64,000 nt of DNA from Achromobacter sp. UMC46 (GTDB lineage Bacteria; Pseudomonadota; Gammaproteobacteria; Burkholderiales; Burkholderiaceae_B). A program made the position numbers and the translations under genes. The notes under the pieces are model-generated. The model saw only the letters and a program-made list of their open reading frames with translations, had not been told where the DNA came from and did no database searches. Shown here in pieces: positions 34,127 to 45,826 of the stretch (positions are counted from its first letter, which is position 1; each line of letters begins with the position of its first letter). The stretch covers positions 1 to 64,000 of the forward strand of contig NZ_LZZS01000042.1 of NCBI RefSeq assembly GCF_014170335.1, written 5' to 3'.

Positions 34127-34204
34127 CGGGGCCGCGCGGAGCCGGCTTCGCCGGTCCGCAGCGGCGCCCCCCTGGGGGGGAAGCGCGCAGCGCTGCGGGG
34201 GGGG
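34127..34204 (-). repeat. GC-rich 3' repeat, copy 1 (after gdhA)
   Basis: About 78 bp nearly identical to 53940-54015. It consists of three consecutive hairpins: CCGGC/GCCGG, CCCCCC/GGGGGG, and a GCGCAGCGCTGCG palindrome. It abuts the gdhA stop codon and is read in the same direction as copy 2 after argB. Likely a transcript-end structure spread through the genome. Confidence 0.75.
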
Positions 34205-35551
<1,347 letters not shown>

Positions 35552-35617
35552 GATCTCCTCGGGGGTGCTTCGAACAGGTGCGGGTGTGCGCCGTTTTGGG
35601 GCGCGAATTATTTATTC

Positions 35618-35645
35618 TGGTGCATTGATCGCACCAGCATGGTGC
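35618..35645. promoter_or_regulatory. Alternating TGGTGC / GCACCA / TGGTGC arms upstream of gdhA
   Basis: TGGTGC at 35618-35623, GCACCA at 35631-35636 and TGGTGC at 35640-35645. The middle arm can pair with either neighbour. It is 67 bp before the gdhA start and could be an operator or a leader switch. Confidence 0.4.
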
Positions 35646-35698
35646 GGAATTGTAGGGGCAAAATGTTGCTCTGCGCAAAGCTGAAAATGCGGCCATCA

Positions 35699-35712
35699 CT
35701 TTGATATCAAAG
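35699..35712. promoter_or_regulatory. Perfect palindrome CTTTGATATCAAAG
   Basis: A 14-bp uninterrupted palindrome 150 bp upstream of gdhA, followed on the plus strand by TATAAT 7 bp later. Candidate regulator site; the partner is not known. Confidence 0.45.
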
Positions 35713-36014
35713 CGATTTTTATAATAGTTTAATGGGGGCGCATCATATTTGGAGTCGCTGGGATTCCGGTGTGAAATACGGACTACAGGTGTCCTGCCGT
35801 TGAATTCACAGGGAAAATTATTATGTCCCCATTTTATATGGAGATGTCGCGATGCCGGAAAAGGCGTAGGACCTCAGGAAACAAGCGGTTCTCGGCTGGG
35901 TTCCACGGGGCGGGGGGCCGGCATTTCCTCTCTATACGTCCCCATTATTTATTTGAGAAAAATCACGCGCACCTGTTCGGCACGGGACCCGCATGTGCCC
36001 GGTACATGCCCGGA

Positions 36015-36626
36015 TCAGACCTGCACGATCGCCAGCGCCGCACCCAAGGCCATCAAGATCGCACCCACGACCCGGTCGGCGGTGCGTTGATGATCCAGCA
36101 ACAGCCGCCGCAAGATCACGGACGACACTGACCACGCGACGACACTGAACCACACCCAGTGGGCGAACGACATGAAGAGCCCATAGCCGAACTGCTGGGC
36201 CAACGGCGTGCCCGGCGACACCACTTGCGTATAGGTGCTGACGACGAACAGGGTGGTCTTGGGGTTCAGCGCGTTGGTCAGAAAGCCGCTGTAAAGCGCC
36301 TGCCAGGCCGAAATGGGCGGACGCGCGGACAAGTCCCGGCTGACCGGGGTGCGGTTGAAGAACGTCTTCCAGCCCATGTAGACCAGATAGCACGCGCCCG
36401 CCAGTTTGATGCCCTGCAGCACCGGTTGCGCGTAATGGGCCAGCAGGCTGACGCCGAACATCGTGTAGAAGACGTGGACCTGCACGCCCAGGGCGATGCC
36501 CAAGGCGCAAACCAGCCCCGTGCGCCGGCCGAACAGGTAGCTGTAGCGCGTCACCATCGCAAAATCCGGTCCCGGGCTGATGACGGCAAGCACGGTAATG
36601 AGGGCAACGGCGATCAGTTCGGTCAT
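36015..36626 (-). CDS. LysE/RhtB-family amino-acid exporter
   Basis: A 203-aa inner-membrane exporter with about six hydrophobic segments, starting MTELIAVALITVLAVISPGPDFAMV. The ISPGPDF and GFLTNALNPKTTLFV motifs are typical of the RhtB branch that exports homoserine, threonine or other neutral amino acids. Divergent from a GcvA-like LysR gene, which probably regulates it. Confidence 0.9.
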   Translation of the reverse strand: MTELIAVALITVLAVISPGPDFAMVTRYSYLFGRRTGLVCALGIALGVQVHVFYTMFGVSLLAHYAQPVLQGIKLAGACYLVYMGWKTFFNRTPVSRDLSARPPISAWQALYSGFLTNALNPKTTLFVVSTYTQVVSPGTPLAQQFGYGLFMSFAHWVWFSVVAWSVSSVILRRLLLDHQRTADRVVGAILMALGAALAIVQV

Positions 36627-36754
36627 GGTGGTGTGGCGGGCGGGGAAGCGCCCGGGCAAGGCAGGAAGAAAGGGCGCCCATTGTGTGGCGCTGGCGCGGC
36701 GATGAAAAACGATTTTTAATGCCGGTTATCCGTCAGGAAAAATCACTGATCACC

Positions 36755-37690
36755 ATGAAACTTCCCCCGCTTGGATCTTTGCGCGTATTCGATGCGGCAG
36801 CCCGTCATGAGGCCTTCGGCCGGGCGGCGGAAGAGCTGCATGTGACCCACGGCGCAGTCAGCCGCCAGATCAAACAGCTTGAGCAGGCGTTGGGGCTGAC
36901 CTTGTTCGAACGCCGGAATCGGGCTGTTTTCCTGACCGATTCCGGACGCCAGCTGCTGGGCCTGACCCGTGGCCTGTTCGAACAGCTGGCCGCCGGCCTG
37001 GCGCAACTGCGGCAACCCGCCGCGGACGCGCCGCTCGTGCTGTCGTGCGAGCCCACGATCGCCATGATGTGGCTGATCCCGCGCCTGCCCGATTTCCAGC
37101 GGGCGCATCCCGACGTGCAGGTGCATCTGTATGCGGCCGGCGGGCCCGTGGATTTCGCGGCGCAGGGCGTGGACGTGGCGTTGCGGCGCAACGATTTCGA
37201 GTGGGACGCCGCCTTGCACGCCGAACGGGTGTGCGAAGAATGGACTGGCCCTGTCTGCCGCCCAGGCTTGGGGGGCGCTTCAGGCGAGGCTGCCTGGCAG
37301 GGCGCGGCGGCCTTGGGCAGCGCGACCCGGCCGGGCGCCTGGCGGCAATGGGCGCAGGCATCGGGCAAGAAGGCGCCGCGCCGGACGGGGCCGGTGTATG
37401 AACATTTCTATCTCAGCCTGCAGGCGGCCGCGGCGGGCTTGGGCGCCGCCATCGGTTCGGCGCTGATGGTGCAGGACGCGTTGCGCGACCGCCGGCTGCA
37501 AGCCCCTTGCGGATTCATCCGGGACGGTTCGGCGTACTTCCTGCTGTCGCCGCGCCCGTTCCGGGACGATCCCCGGGCAGCGGCCTTTTTGGCGTGGTTG
37601 CGGCAACAGGCCGAGGCGTCGCTGCCTGGCCCCGAAGACGGGGCCGGCGGCGCCGCCGGGCCGGGCGCGGATCAGAGCGTGGCGTCGTAA
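36755..37690 (+). CDS. LysR-family transcriptional regulator (GcvA-like)
   Basis: A 311-aa LysR protein. I start at MKLPPLGSLRVFDAAARH, which leads straight into the winged helix (FGRAAEELHVTHGAVSRQIKQLEQALGLTLF). The effector domain begins LVLSCEPTIAMMWLIPRLPDF. An in-frame ATG at 36719 would add 12 residues. Divergent from the RhtB-type exporter. Its last 19 bp overlap the 3' end of xthA on the opposite strand; the Gly/Ala-rich tail (GPEDGAGGAAGPGADQ) looks like a recent extension into that overlap. Confidence 0.88.
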   Translation: MKLPPLGSLRVFDAAARHEAFGRAAEELHVTHGAVSRQIKQLEQALGLTLFERRNRAVFLTDSGRQLLGLTRGLFEQLAAGLAQLRQPAADAPLVLSCEPTIAMMWLIPRLPDFQRAHPDVQVHLYAAGGPVDFAAQGVDVALRRNDFEWDAALHAERVCEEWTGPVCRPGLGGASGEAAWQGAAALGSATRPGAWRQWAQASGKKAPRRTGPVYEHFYLSLQAAAAGLGAAIGSALMVQDALRDRRLQAPCGFIRDGSAYFLLSPRPFRDDPRAAAFLAWLRQQAEASLPGPEDGAGGAAGPGADQSVAS

Positions 37691-38460
37691 TCGATCGTCA
37701 GCGGCGCGTGGTCCGAGAAGCGCTCGTCCTTGTAGATGGCCACGTTGCGGGCGCGGGCGGCGATGCCCGGGGTCGCGATCTGGTAATCGATGCGCCACCC
37801 GACGTTCTTGGCCCAGGCCTGGCCGCGATTGCTCCACCACGTGTACTGGTCGGGGCGGTCGTCGATGGTGCGGAACACGTCCACGAAGCCGCGCTTGTCG
37901 AACACGTCGGTCAGCCAGGCGCGTTCTTCGGGCAGGAAACCGGAGTTCTTCAGGTTGCCCTTCCAGTTCTTCAGGTCGATTTCCTTGTGCGCGATGTTCC
38001 AGTCGCCGCAAATGATGAATTCGCGGCCGGTGGTCTTGTGTTCGTGCATCAGGGCGTCGATCCACGGGCCGAAACGGTCCAGGAAGCGGTACTTGGCTTG
38101 CTGCCGTTCGTCGCCGCTGGAGCCCGAGGGCAGGTAGGCGCTGATCACCGACAGGTTCTTCCAGTCGGCGCGGATGACGCGGCCTTCGGGATCGAATTCT
38201 TCGCAGTCCAGGCCGATGTTCACGCGTTCGGCGGCGTCGCGCAGGTAGATGCCCACGCCGCTGTAGCCCTTCTTGACCGCATGGTGGAAATGCCCGGTGT
38301 AGCCGGGCGGATGGCGCAGGTCATCGGTCAGGTCCGTGTCGGCGATCTTGATTTCCTGAAGGCAGAGGACGTCTGCGGCATGCTTCTCCATCCAGGGTTG
38401 CAGGCCCTTGCGGAAGGCGGACCGGATGCCGTTGAGATTGATGGACGTGATGCGCAGCAA
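37672..38460 (-). CDS. xthA: Exodeoxyribonuclease III
   Basis: AP endonuclease and 3'-5' exonuclease of base-excision repair. The 262-aa protein shows LRITSINLNGIRSAF, LCLQEIK with the catalytic Glu, GDWNIAH, WWSNRGQAWAKNVGWRIDY and C-terminal SDHAPL with the catalytic Asp and His. The start is TTG at 38460, preceded by AGGAG at 7 nt; no ATG is available, and the longer frame is a shadow of pyrE. Converges and overlaps with the LysR gene by 19 bp. Confidence 0.93.
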   Translation of the reverse strand: MLRITSINLNGIRSAFRKGLQPWMEKHAADVLCLQEIKIADTDLTDDLRHPPGYTGHFHHAVKKGYSGVGIYLRDAAERVNIGLDCEEFDPEGRVIRADWKNLSVISAYLPSGSSGDERQQAKYRFLDRFGPWIDALMHEHKTTGREFIICGDWNIAHKEIDLKNWKGNLKNSGFLPEERAWLTDVFDKRGFVDVFRTIDDRPDQYTWWSNRGQAWAKNVGWRIDYQIATPGIAARARNVAIYKDERFSDHAPLTIDYDATL

Positions 38461-38592
38461 AGCGAAGCTCCTGTAGAGCGGCCGCAGGGGCCGGAACAAT
38501 GCCAGGAATTTAACCGACTCGGCGCCACGGGCCGGGGAAAGCCCTGACAACGGATAAAATGCCGGGGTTTTCCATCTACCGGATTCCTTCGT

Positions 38593-39279
38593 ATGCCCGC
38601 CGCCACTTCTTCCGCCACCTCCCTGGATTTCGTCCGTTTTGCCCTGAACGAAGGCGTGCTGCGCTTTGGCAGCTTCAAGGTCAAATCGGGCCGGATCAGC
38701 CCCTATTTCTTCAATGCCGGCCTGTTCAACAGCGGCGGCTCGGTCGGCAAGCTGGCGCAGTTCTATGCCCAGGCGCTGCTGGATTCGGGTGTGGCGTTCG
38801 ACATGCTGTTCGGCCCGGCATACAAGGGCATCCCGCTGGCCACCGCAACGGCCGTGGCGCTGGCCGGCCACCCGGCCATGCAAGGCCGCGGCGACGTGCC
38901 GTTCGCCTACAACCGCAAGGAAGCCAAGGACCACGGCGAAGGCGGCACGCTGGTGGGCGCGCCGCTGAAGGGCAAGGTCGTCATCATCGACGACGTGATC
39001 ACGGCCGGCACGTCGGTGCGCGAATCGGTGGAGATCATCCGCAGCGCCGGCGCCGAGCCCGCCGCCGTGCTGATCGCCATGGACCGCATGGAACGCGCCG
39101 GCCCGGACGACGCGCTGTCGGCCCATTCGGCGGTGCAGGACGTGGCCAAGACCTACGGCATCCCGGTGGTGGCGATCGCGTCGCTGTCGGACATCATGGC
39201 GTTGCTGCAAGACGATGCGTCGTTCGCCGAAAACCGCGACGCCGTGCAGGCGTACCGGACGAAGTACGGGGTGAAGTAA
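38593..39279 (+). CDS. pyrE: Orotate phosphoribosyltransferase
   Basis: Couples orotate to PRPP to form OMP in pyrimidine synthesis. The 228-aa protein has the orotate-binding [26 protein letters not shown], the catalytic [15 protein letters not shown] loop and the PRPP motif [14 protein letters not shown]. Divergent from xthA with 132 bp between. No attenuator is evident in the short leader. Confidence 0.96.
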   Translation: MPAATSSATSLDFVRFALNEGVLRFGSFKVKSGRISPYFFNAGLFNSGGSVGKLAQFYAQALLDSGVAFDMLFGPAYKGIPLATATAVALAGHPAMQGRGDVPFAYNRKEAKDHGEGGTLVGAPLKGKVVIIDDVITAGTSVRESVEIIRSAGAEPAAVLIAMDRMERAGPDDALSAHSAVQDVAKTYGIPVVAIASLSDIMALLQDDASFAENRDAVQAYRTKYGVK

Positions 39280-39342
39280 GGGACTCCGTAGAGGGCCGGG
39301 GAGAGCGCGTCTAGCCTCGGTCTGTCTTCGCGTGCTGCGGGT

Positions 39343-39519
39343 TCACGCCAAGATGGTGTCGTACATGTCTTTGGTCATGTCAGGATTTGCCGGGCGGATG
39401 TAGGCACGCGCCTTTCCGTTCTGCACGATGACGATGCGCGCGCCGTTTTGCGCCACCGCGATCAACGCGTCGAGTCGTATTGCGACGGCTTCTTGCAGCC
39501 CTTCGATGTAATCAGACAT
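39343..39519 (-). CDS. Small antitoxin-like protein (58 aa)
   Basis: A 58-codon frame beginning MSDYIEGLQEAVAIRLDA and ending DMTKDMYDTILA. The middle (NGARIVIVQNGKARAYIRPA) resembles the beta-hairpin of Phd/YefM-type antitoxins, where a short 'RNGKPVAYL' stretch is typical. A DNA-binding dimer of that fold normally needs about 80 residues, so this may be a truncated or solitary member. The only ribosome-binding hint is GGA about 8 nt upstream. No toxin gene flanks it: pyrE is on one side, the gatB terminator on the other. Moderate confidence that it is a real gene. Confidence 0.5.
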   Translation of the reverse strand: MSDYIEGLQEAVAIRLDALIAVAQNGARIVIVQNGKARAYIRPANPDMTKDMYDTILA

Positions 39520-39559
39520 TGGGGGTTCCGATCAAAAATTGACCGCCCCCATTCTTCGC

Positions 39560-39595
39560 AAAAACAAAGGCCGCGGCAATGTGCCGCGGCCTTTT
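39560..39595 (-). terminator. Rho-independent terminator after gatB
   Basis: GGCCGCGGCA (39569-39578) and TGCCGCGGCC (39582-39591) pair perfectly with a 3-nt loop; AAA/TTT extends the stem. On the minus strand it is followed by TTTGTTTTTG. It lies 27 bp past the gatB stop and ends the gatCAB transcript. Confidence 0.9.
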
Positions 39596-39621
39596 ATCAG
39601 CCTTGATTCCCGAAGGAACTA

Positions 39622-41079
<1,458 letters not shown>

Positions 41080-41100
41080 TATCTGTAGTTCCAATCAATA

Positions 41101-41194
41101 GTGCCGCAGCGGAGCGCGCCAGCGGCGCCGGGCCGCCCCAAGGCGCTGGCAGCCCCCTCGGGGGGCAGCGAACGGAGTGAGCGTGGGGGCCTCA
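41101..41194 (-). repeat. GC-rich intergenic repeat after gatA
   Basis: 94 bp between gatA stop and gatB start. It holds a CCCCC-TC-GGGGG hairpin and GC-rich blocks (GCGCCGGGC, CGCTGGC) similar in style, though not in exact sequence, to the repeats after gdhA and argB. It lies inside an operon, so if it terminates it does so only partly. Confidence 0.55.
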
Positions 41195-42712
41195 TCAGAG
41201 CGGGGACCGCGTATGCCAGTCCGTCACTTGTTGGTAGCGGTCGGCGATGGCAAGGAGCTTGCCCTCGTCGAAATAGTTGCCGATGATCTGCAGGCCGACC
41301 GGGCGTCCCGAGCCGAAGCCGCACGGGATGGACATGGCCGGCAAGCCCGCCAGGCTGACACCCAGCGTGTAGACGTCGGCCAGCCAGTCGGCTGTCGGGT
41401 CGTCGCGGTTGTCGCCGATGTTCTTGGCGACCGTCGGCGTGACCGGGCCCATGATCACGTCGCACTGGCCGGCGTAGGCGCGCTGGAAATCCTGCGCGAT
41501 CAGGCGGCGCAGGCGTTGCGCTTGCAGGTAGTAGGCGTCGTAATAGCCGTGCGACAGCACGTAGGTGCCGATCAGGATGCGGCGCTTGACCTCGTCGCCG
41601 AAGCCTTCGGCGCGCGAGCGGCTGATCATCTCGGTCAGGTCGCCGTACTGCTCGGTGCGGTGGCCGTAGCGCACGCCGTCGTAGCGTGCCAGGTTGCTGG
41701 ACGCTTCCGCGGGGGCAATGACGTAGTAGGCGGGGATGGCGAGTTCCGTGCGCGGCAGCGACACCGGCACGCGCACGGCGCCCAGCGCCTCGAACTGGAC
41801 CAGCGCGGCTTCCACCGCGGCGGCCACCTCAGCGGCCAGGCCGGCGCCGAAATATTCTTCCGGCACGCCGATGCGCAGGCCCTTCAGGGGCTGGCTGCCG
41901 GCGGCGTCGAACGTGGCCTGGGCCGAATCGAAGTCGCGGCGGACGCGGCCGGGTTCGTTCACGGCGGCGTCGCACTTTTCCAGGCTGGTGGCGTCGCGCG
42001 GATCGAAGCCGCTGACGACGTCCAGCAGTTCAAGCAGGTCGCGGCTGCTGGCGGCCAGCGGGCCGGCCTGGTCCAGGCTGGAGCCGAACGCCACCATGCC
42101 GTAGCGCGACACGGTGCCGTAGGTCGGCTTGATGCCGCTGACGCCGCACAGGGCAGCGGGCTGGCGCACCGAACCGCCGGTGTCGGTGCCGGTGGCGGCG
42201 GCCACCAGGCGGGCGGCCACGGCCGCGGCCGAACCGCCCGACGAGCCGCCCGGCACGGCGGCGTGGTCCCAGGGGTTCTTCACGGCGCCGTAGGCCGAGT
42301 TCTCGTTGCCGGAACCCATGGCGAATTCGTCGCAGTTCAGCTTGCCGATGGACACGGCGCCCGCCGCGCCCAGGCGTTCGACGACGGTGGCGTCGAACGG
42401 GCTGACGTAGCCTTCCAGCATCTTGCTGCCGGCGGTGGTGCGCCAGCCGCGGGTCACAAACGCGTCTTTGTGGGCGATCGGAACGCCGGCCAGCGGGCCG
42501 GCCGAACCGGCGGCCAGGGCCGCGTCGGCGGCGCGGGCCTGGGCCAGCGTCAATTCGGCGTCAATATGTAAAAAGCAATTCAGGCCGCTGGCCGCGTCGG
42601 CGGCCGCCAGGGCGCTTTGCGCCAGTTCGACGGCGCTGACCTGGCGTTGGGCGAGGGCCGCGCGCAAAGCGGCGATCCCCTCGAATTGGGTGTGCAAGGC
42701 AGGTTTCGTCAT
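41195..42712 (-). CDS. gatA: Asp/Glu-tRNA amidotransferase subunit A
   Basis: Glutaminase subunit of GatCAB. The 505-aa amidase-signature protein has the Ser-cisSer-Lys triad: VPIAHKD (Lys), [15 protein letters not shown] (Ser) and [17 protein letters not shown] (cis-Ser and nucleophile Ser). Starts 3 bp after the gatC stop. Confidence 0.96.
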   Translation of the reverse strand: MTKPALHTQFEGIAALRAALAQRQVSAVELAQSALAAADAASGLNCFLHIDAELTLAQARAADAALAAGSAGPLAGVPIAHKDAFVTRGWRTTAGSKMLEGYVSPFDATVVERLGAAGAVSIGKLNCDEFAMGSGNENSAYGAVKNPWDHAAVPGGSSGGSAAAVAARLVAAATGTDTGGSVRQPAALCGVSGIKPTYGTVSRYGMVAFGSSLDQAGPLAASSRDLLELLDVVSGFDPRDATSLEKCDAAVNEPGRVRRDFDSAQATFDAAGSQPLKGLRIGVPEEYFGAGLAAEVAAAVEAALVQFEALGAVRVPVSLPRTELAIPAYYVIAPAEASSNLARYDGVRYGHRTEQYGDLTEMISRSRAEGFGDEVKRRILIGTYVLSHGYYDAYYLQAQRLRRLIAQDFQRAYAGQCDVIMGPVTPTVAKNIGDNRDDPTADWLADVYTLGVSLAGLPAMSIPCGFGSGRPVGLQIIGNYFDEGKLLAIADRYQQVTDWHTRSPL

Positions 42713-42715
42713 GGC

Positions 42716-43024
42716 TTAGTCTAGGACTTTAGGAACCAGGAACAAGCCTTCCTGGGCGTCGGGGGCGTTGGCCAGCAGCGCCTGGCGGCGGGCTTCCGAG
42801 CTGGCCTCGGTGACGGCGTCTTCACGCAGGCGCAGCACGATGTCCTCATGGGCGGACAGGGGGTGGGCCAGGGGTTCTACGCCTTGGGTGTCGACGGACT
42901 GGAGCCGTTCGATCAGGTGGAGGATGCCGTTTAACTCGGCCTGCGCAAGCGTGCGCTGGTCGGGGGTCAGTTCGATTCTGGCCAGCCGGGCAATGCGGGC
43001 CACATCTTTGTCATTGAGCGCCAT
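42716..43024 (-). CDS. gatC: Asp/Glu-tRNA amidotransferase subunit C
   Basis: Small subunit (102 aa) that holds GatA and GatB together. Typical start ALNDKDVARIARLARIELTPDQ and end EGLFLVPKVLD. First gene of gatCAB; divergent from mreB. Presence of GatCAB implies that the organism charges Asn or Gln (or both) by the indirect route, at least in part. Confidence 0.95.
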   Translation of the reverse strand: MALNDKDVARIARLARIELTPDQRTLAQAELNGILHLIERLQSVDTQGVEPLAHPLSAHEDIVLRLREDAVTEASSEARRQALLANAPDAQEGLFLVPKVLD

Positions 43025-43245
43025 AGGGATTGCAAAATCGATAAGCGAAGGCCGAAGGGCGGGACTGGGCAGTATGTACCCTCCAATCCCGTTACAAAGC
43101 TTGAATAGCCTGCATTTATGCGCTATTTCCGGTGAAATTATAAGTTATGATTCACGGTTTAATCGCCGTGATGACAGGCGGACCCGACGTTTTTCGGGCC
43201 AAACGCCCCACGACTTGAACCCAATTCCCCCCAGAATTTAGCTGA

Positions 43246-44295
<1,050 letters not shown>

Positions 44296-44379
44296 TACCG
44301 CCCGCCAGCCCGGAGCCCCGCTTTTTTACGGCTCCGGCCGCTGCGGGAGCTACGGACGCGGGTGCCCGGGCTGAGATTC

Positions 44380-45264
44380 ATGCAACGACAAGGGACCCCC
44401 CCCCTATTCAGGCGCGGCCCACCTGCGGAGGTGCGGCTGGTCGTTCTGGTCGTCCTTGCTTTGGCCCTGATCATCATGGACTCGCAATGGCGCATGCTGG
44501 AACCGGCGCGCCGTGCGATATCTGTGGCGCTTTACCCCTTCCAGCGCGCAGTCATGGCGCCGCGCGACCTCGTCCAGCAAGTCAACGAATGGGTCAATGC
44601 GGCCAACCTCATCCGCAGCGAAAACGAAGCCTTGCAGCGCCAGCGCATCGAGCTGGCCCAGGTGGCCAGCCATGCGGCGCAATTGGCCGCTGAAAACGCG
44701 CAACTGCGCCGCCTGCTGGGCGTGACCGACACCGTGGCGCAATCGGCCGTGGTGGTCGAAGTCATGTACGAACCCACCAATGCGTTCACCCAGCGCCTGG
44801 TGTTCAACAAGGGCAGCAAGGCCGGCCTGGCGCCGGGCATGCCCGTAATCGACGAAGGCGGCGTGGTCGGCCAGATCGTCCGCGTGACGCCGATGACGGC
44901 CGAAGCCGCACTGGTGACGGATGAGCAGGTGTCCATCCCCGTCCAGCTGCTGCGCAACGGGCTGCGGCTGATCGCGTTCGGCGGCAATTCACCGGGCAAG
45001 ATGGAAGTCCGTTACCTTGCCGCCAATGCCGACATCAAGGAAGGCGATACTATCGTCACCAGTGGCGTCGGCGGTTTGTTCCCCGCCGGCCTGCCCGTGG
45101 CCAAAGTGACCTCGGTCGAACGCGACACCGCCTCCGGTTTCGCGCGCGCCGTGTGTGAACCGCTGGCCCACCCCGAACGCTATCGCCACTTCCTGGTATT
45201 GCAGGTGGATGTGGCCCGCGCCGAGTCCAACCGTCAGGAGGTCGATTCCGGTGGATCGGACTAA
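44380..45264 (+). CDS. mreC: Rod-shape-determining protein MreC
   Basis: Bitopic protein linking MreB to the periplasmic wall enzymes. The 294-aa protein has a short cytoplasmic start (MQRQGTPPLFRRGPPAEV), one membrane helix (LVVLVVLALALIIMD), a coiled coil (NLIRSENEALQRQRIELAQVA) and the beta-domain with GGVVGQIVRV. I use the ATG at 44380; a GTG at 44362 in frame would add 6 residues. Confidence 0.95.
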   Translation: MQRQGTPPLFRRGPPAEVRLVVLVVLALALIIMDSQWRMLEPARRAISVALYPFQRAVMAPRDLVQQVNEWVNAANLIRSENEALQRQRIELAQVASHAAQLAAENAQLRRLLGVTDTVAQSAVVVEVMYEPTNAFTQRLVFNKGSKAGLAPGMPVIDEGGVVGQIVRVTPMTAEAALVTDEQVSIPVQLLRNGLRLIAFGGNSPGKMEVRYLAANADIKEGDTIVTSGVGGLFPAGLPVAKVTSVERDTASGFARAVCEPLAHPERYRHFLVLQVDVARAESNRQEVDSGGSD

Positions 45265-45811
45265 TCAATCGCAACCCAGGCGCCGCCTGGGAACGCCCAG
45301 CAACGTGCATCCCGACCGCCTGTCCGGTCCGGCCCATGGCGTCTTCGTCTGGGCCACGGTGCTGCTGGTGTGGCTGGTGTCGCTGCTGCCGTGGCGGCTG
45401 TGGCAGGGCGCGCCCGACGTGCTGCTGCTGATCATCGCCTTCTGGTGCGTGCACGAGCCGCGCCGCGTGGGCCTGTTCACCGCCTTCTTCTTCGGGTTGC
45501 TGATGGACGTGCATGACGCGGGTCCGCTGGGCGAGCACGCCTTGTCGTACACGCTGGTCGCCTACGGCGCCGTAGTGCTGCACCGCCGGCTGCAACGGTT
45601 CGACCTCTGGAGCCAGGCGATGCACATGCTGCCTGTCTTCTTCATCGCCCGTTTCCTGACCCAGATCATCCACGCCTGGCTTGCCGGCAAGTGGCCGGGC
45701 TGGGACTGGTGCATCAGCGTGGCCATCACCGCCGCCCTGTGGCCGTTGGCGGGCTGGGTCCTGCACTTGCCGCAGCGCGGTGCCGACGACGCCGAATCCT
45801 CCTCCGCCTGA
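45251..45811 (+). CDS. mreD: Rod-shape-determining protein MreD
   Basis: Small multi-spanning membrane protein (186 aa, five to six helices) of the elongasome. Starts at GTG 45251, overlapping mreC by 14 bp, so it is translationally coupled; AGGAGGT lies upstream within mreC. Conserved elements include DVLLLIIAFWCVHEPRRVG and FFFGLLMDVHDAGPLGEHAL. Confidence 0.94.
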   Translation: MDRTNQSQPRRRLGTPSNVHPDRLSGPAHGVFVWATVLLVWLVSLLPWRLWQGAPDVLLLIIAFWCVHEPRRVGLFTAFFFGLLMDVHDAGPLGEHALSYTLVAYGAVVLHRRLQRFDLWSQAMHMLPVFFIARFLTQIIHAWLAGKWPGWDWCISVAITAALWPLAGWVLHLPQRGADDAESSSA

Positions 45812-45826
45812 GGGCGGCGTCGCGTC

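Larger units (their letters stand above)
35552..36014. other. Intergenic region between gdhA and RhtB-type exporter
   Basis: 463 bp, poorer in GC than average, no convincing gene (short ORFs such as 35749-36090 show no motif and no ribosome-binding site). It contains three TGGTGC/GCACCA arms at 35618-35645, a 14-bp perfect palindrome at 35699-35712 and a TATAAT box at 35720-35725 on the plus strand. GTCCCCATT occurs twice (near 35825 and 35938). Confidence 0.6.

Noticed and set aside
35749-36131. Short plus-strand ORFs upstream of the RhtB exporter
   Set aside because: They run into the antisense of the exporter gene and show no family features or start signals.
36683-36754. Longer N-terminus for the LysR gene at 36755
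   Set aside because: The extra residues precede the normal LysR start and overlap the divergent promoter region; the family begins at or near MKLPPLGSL.
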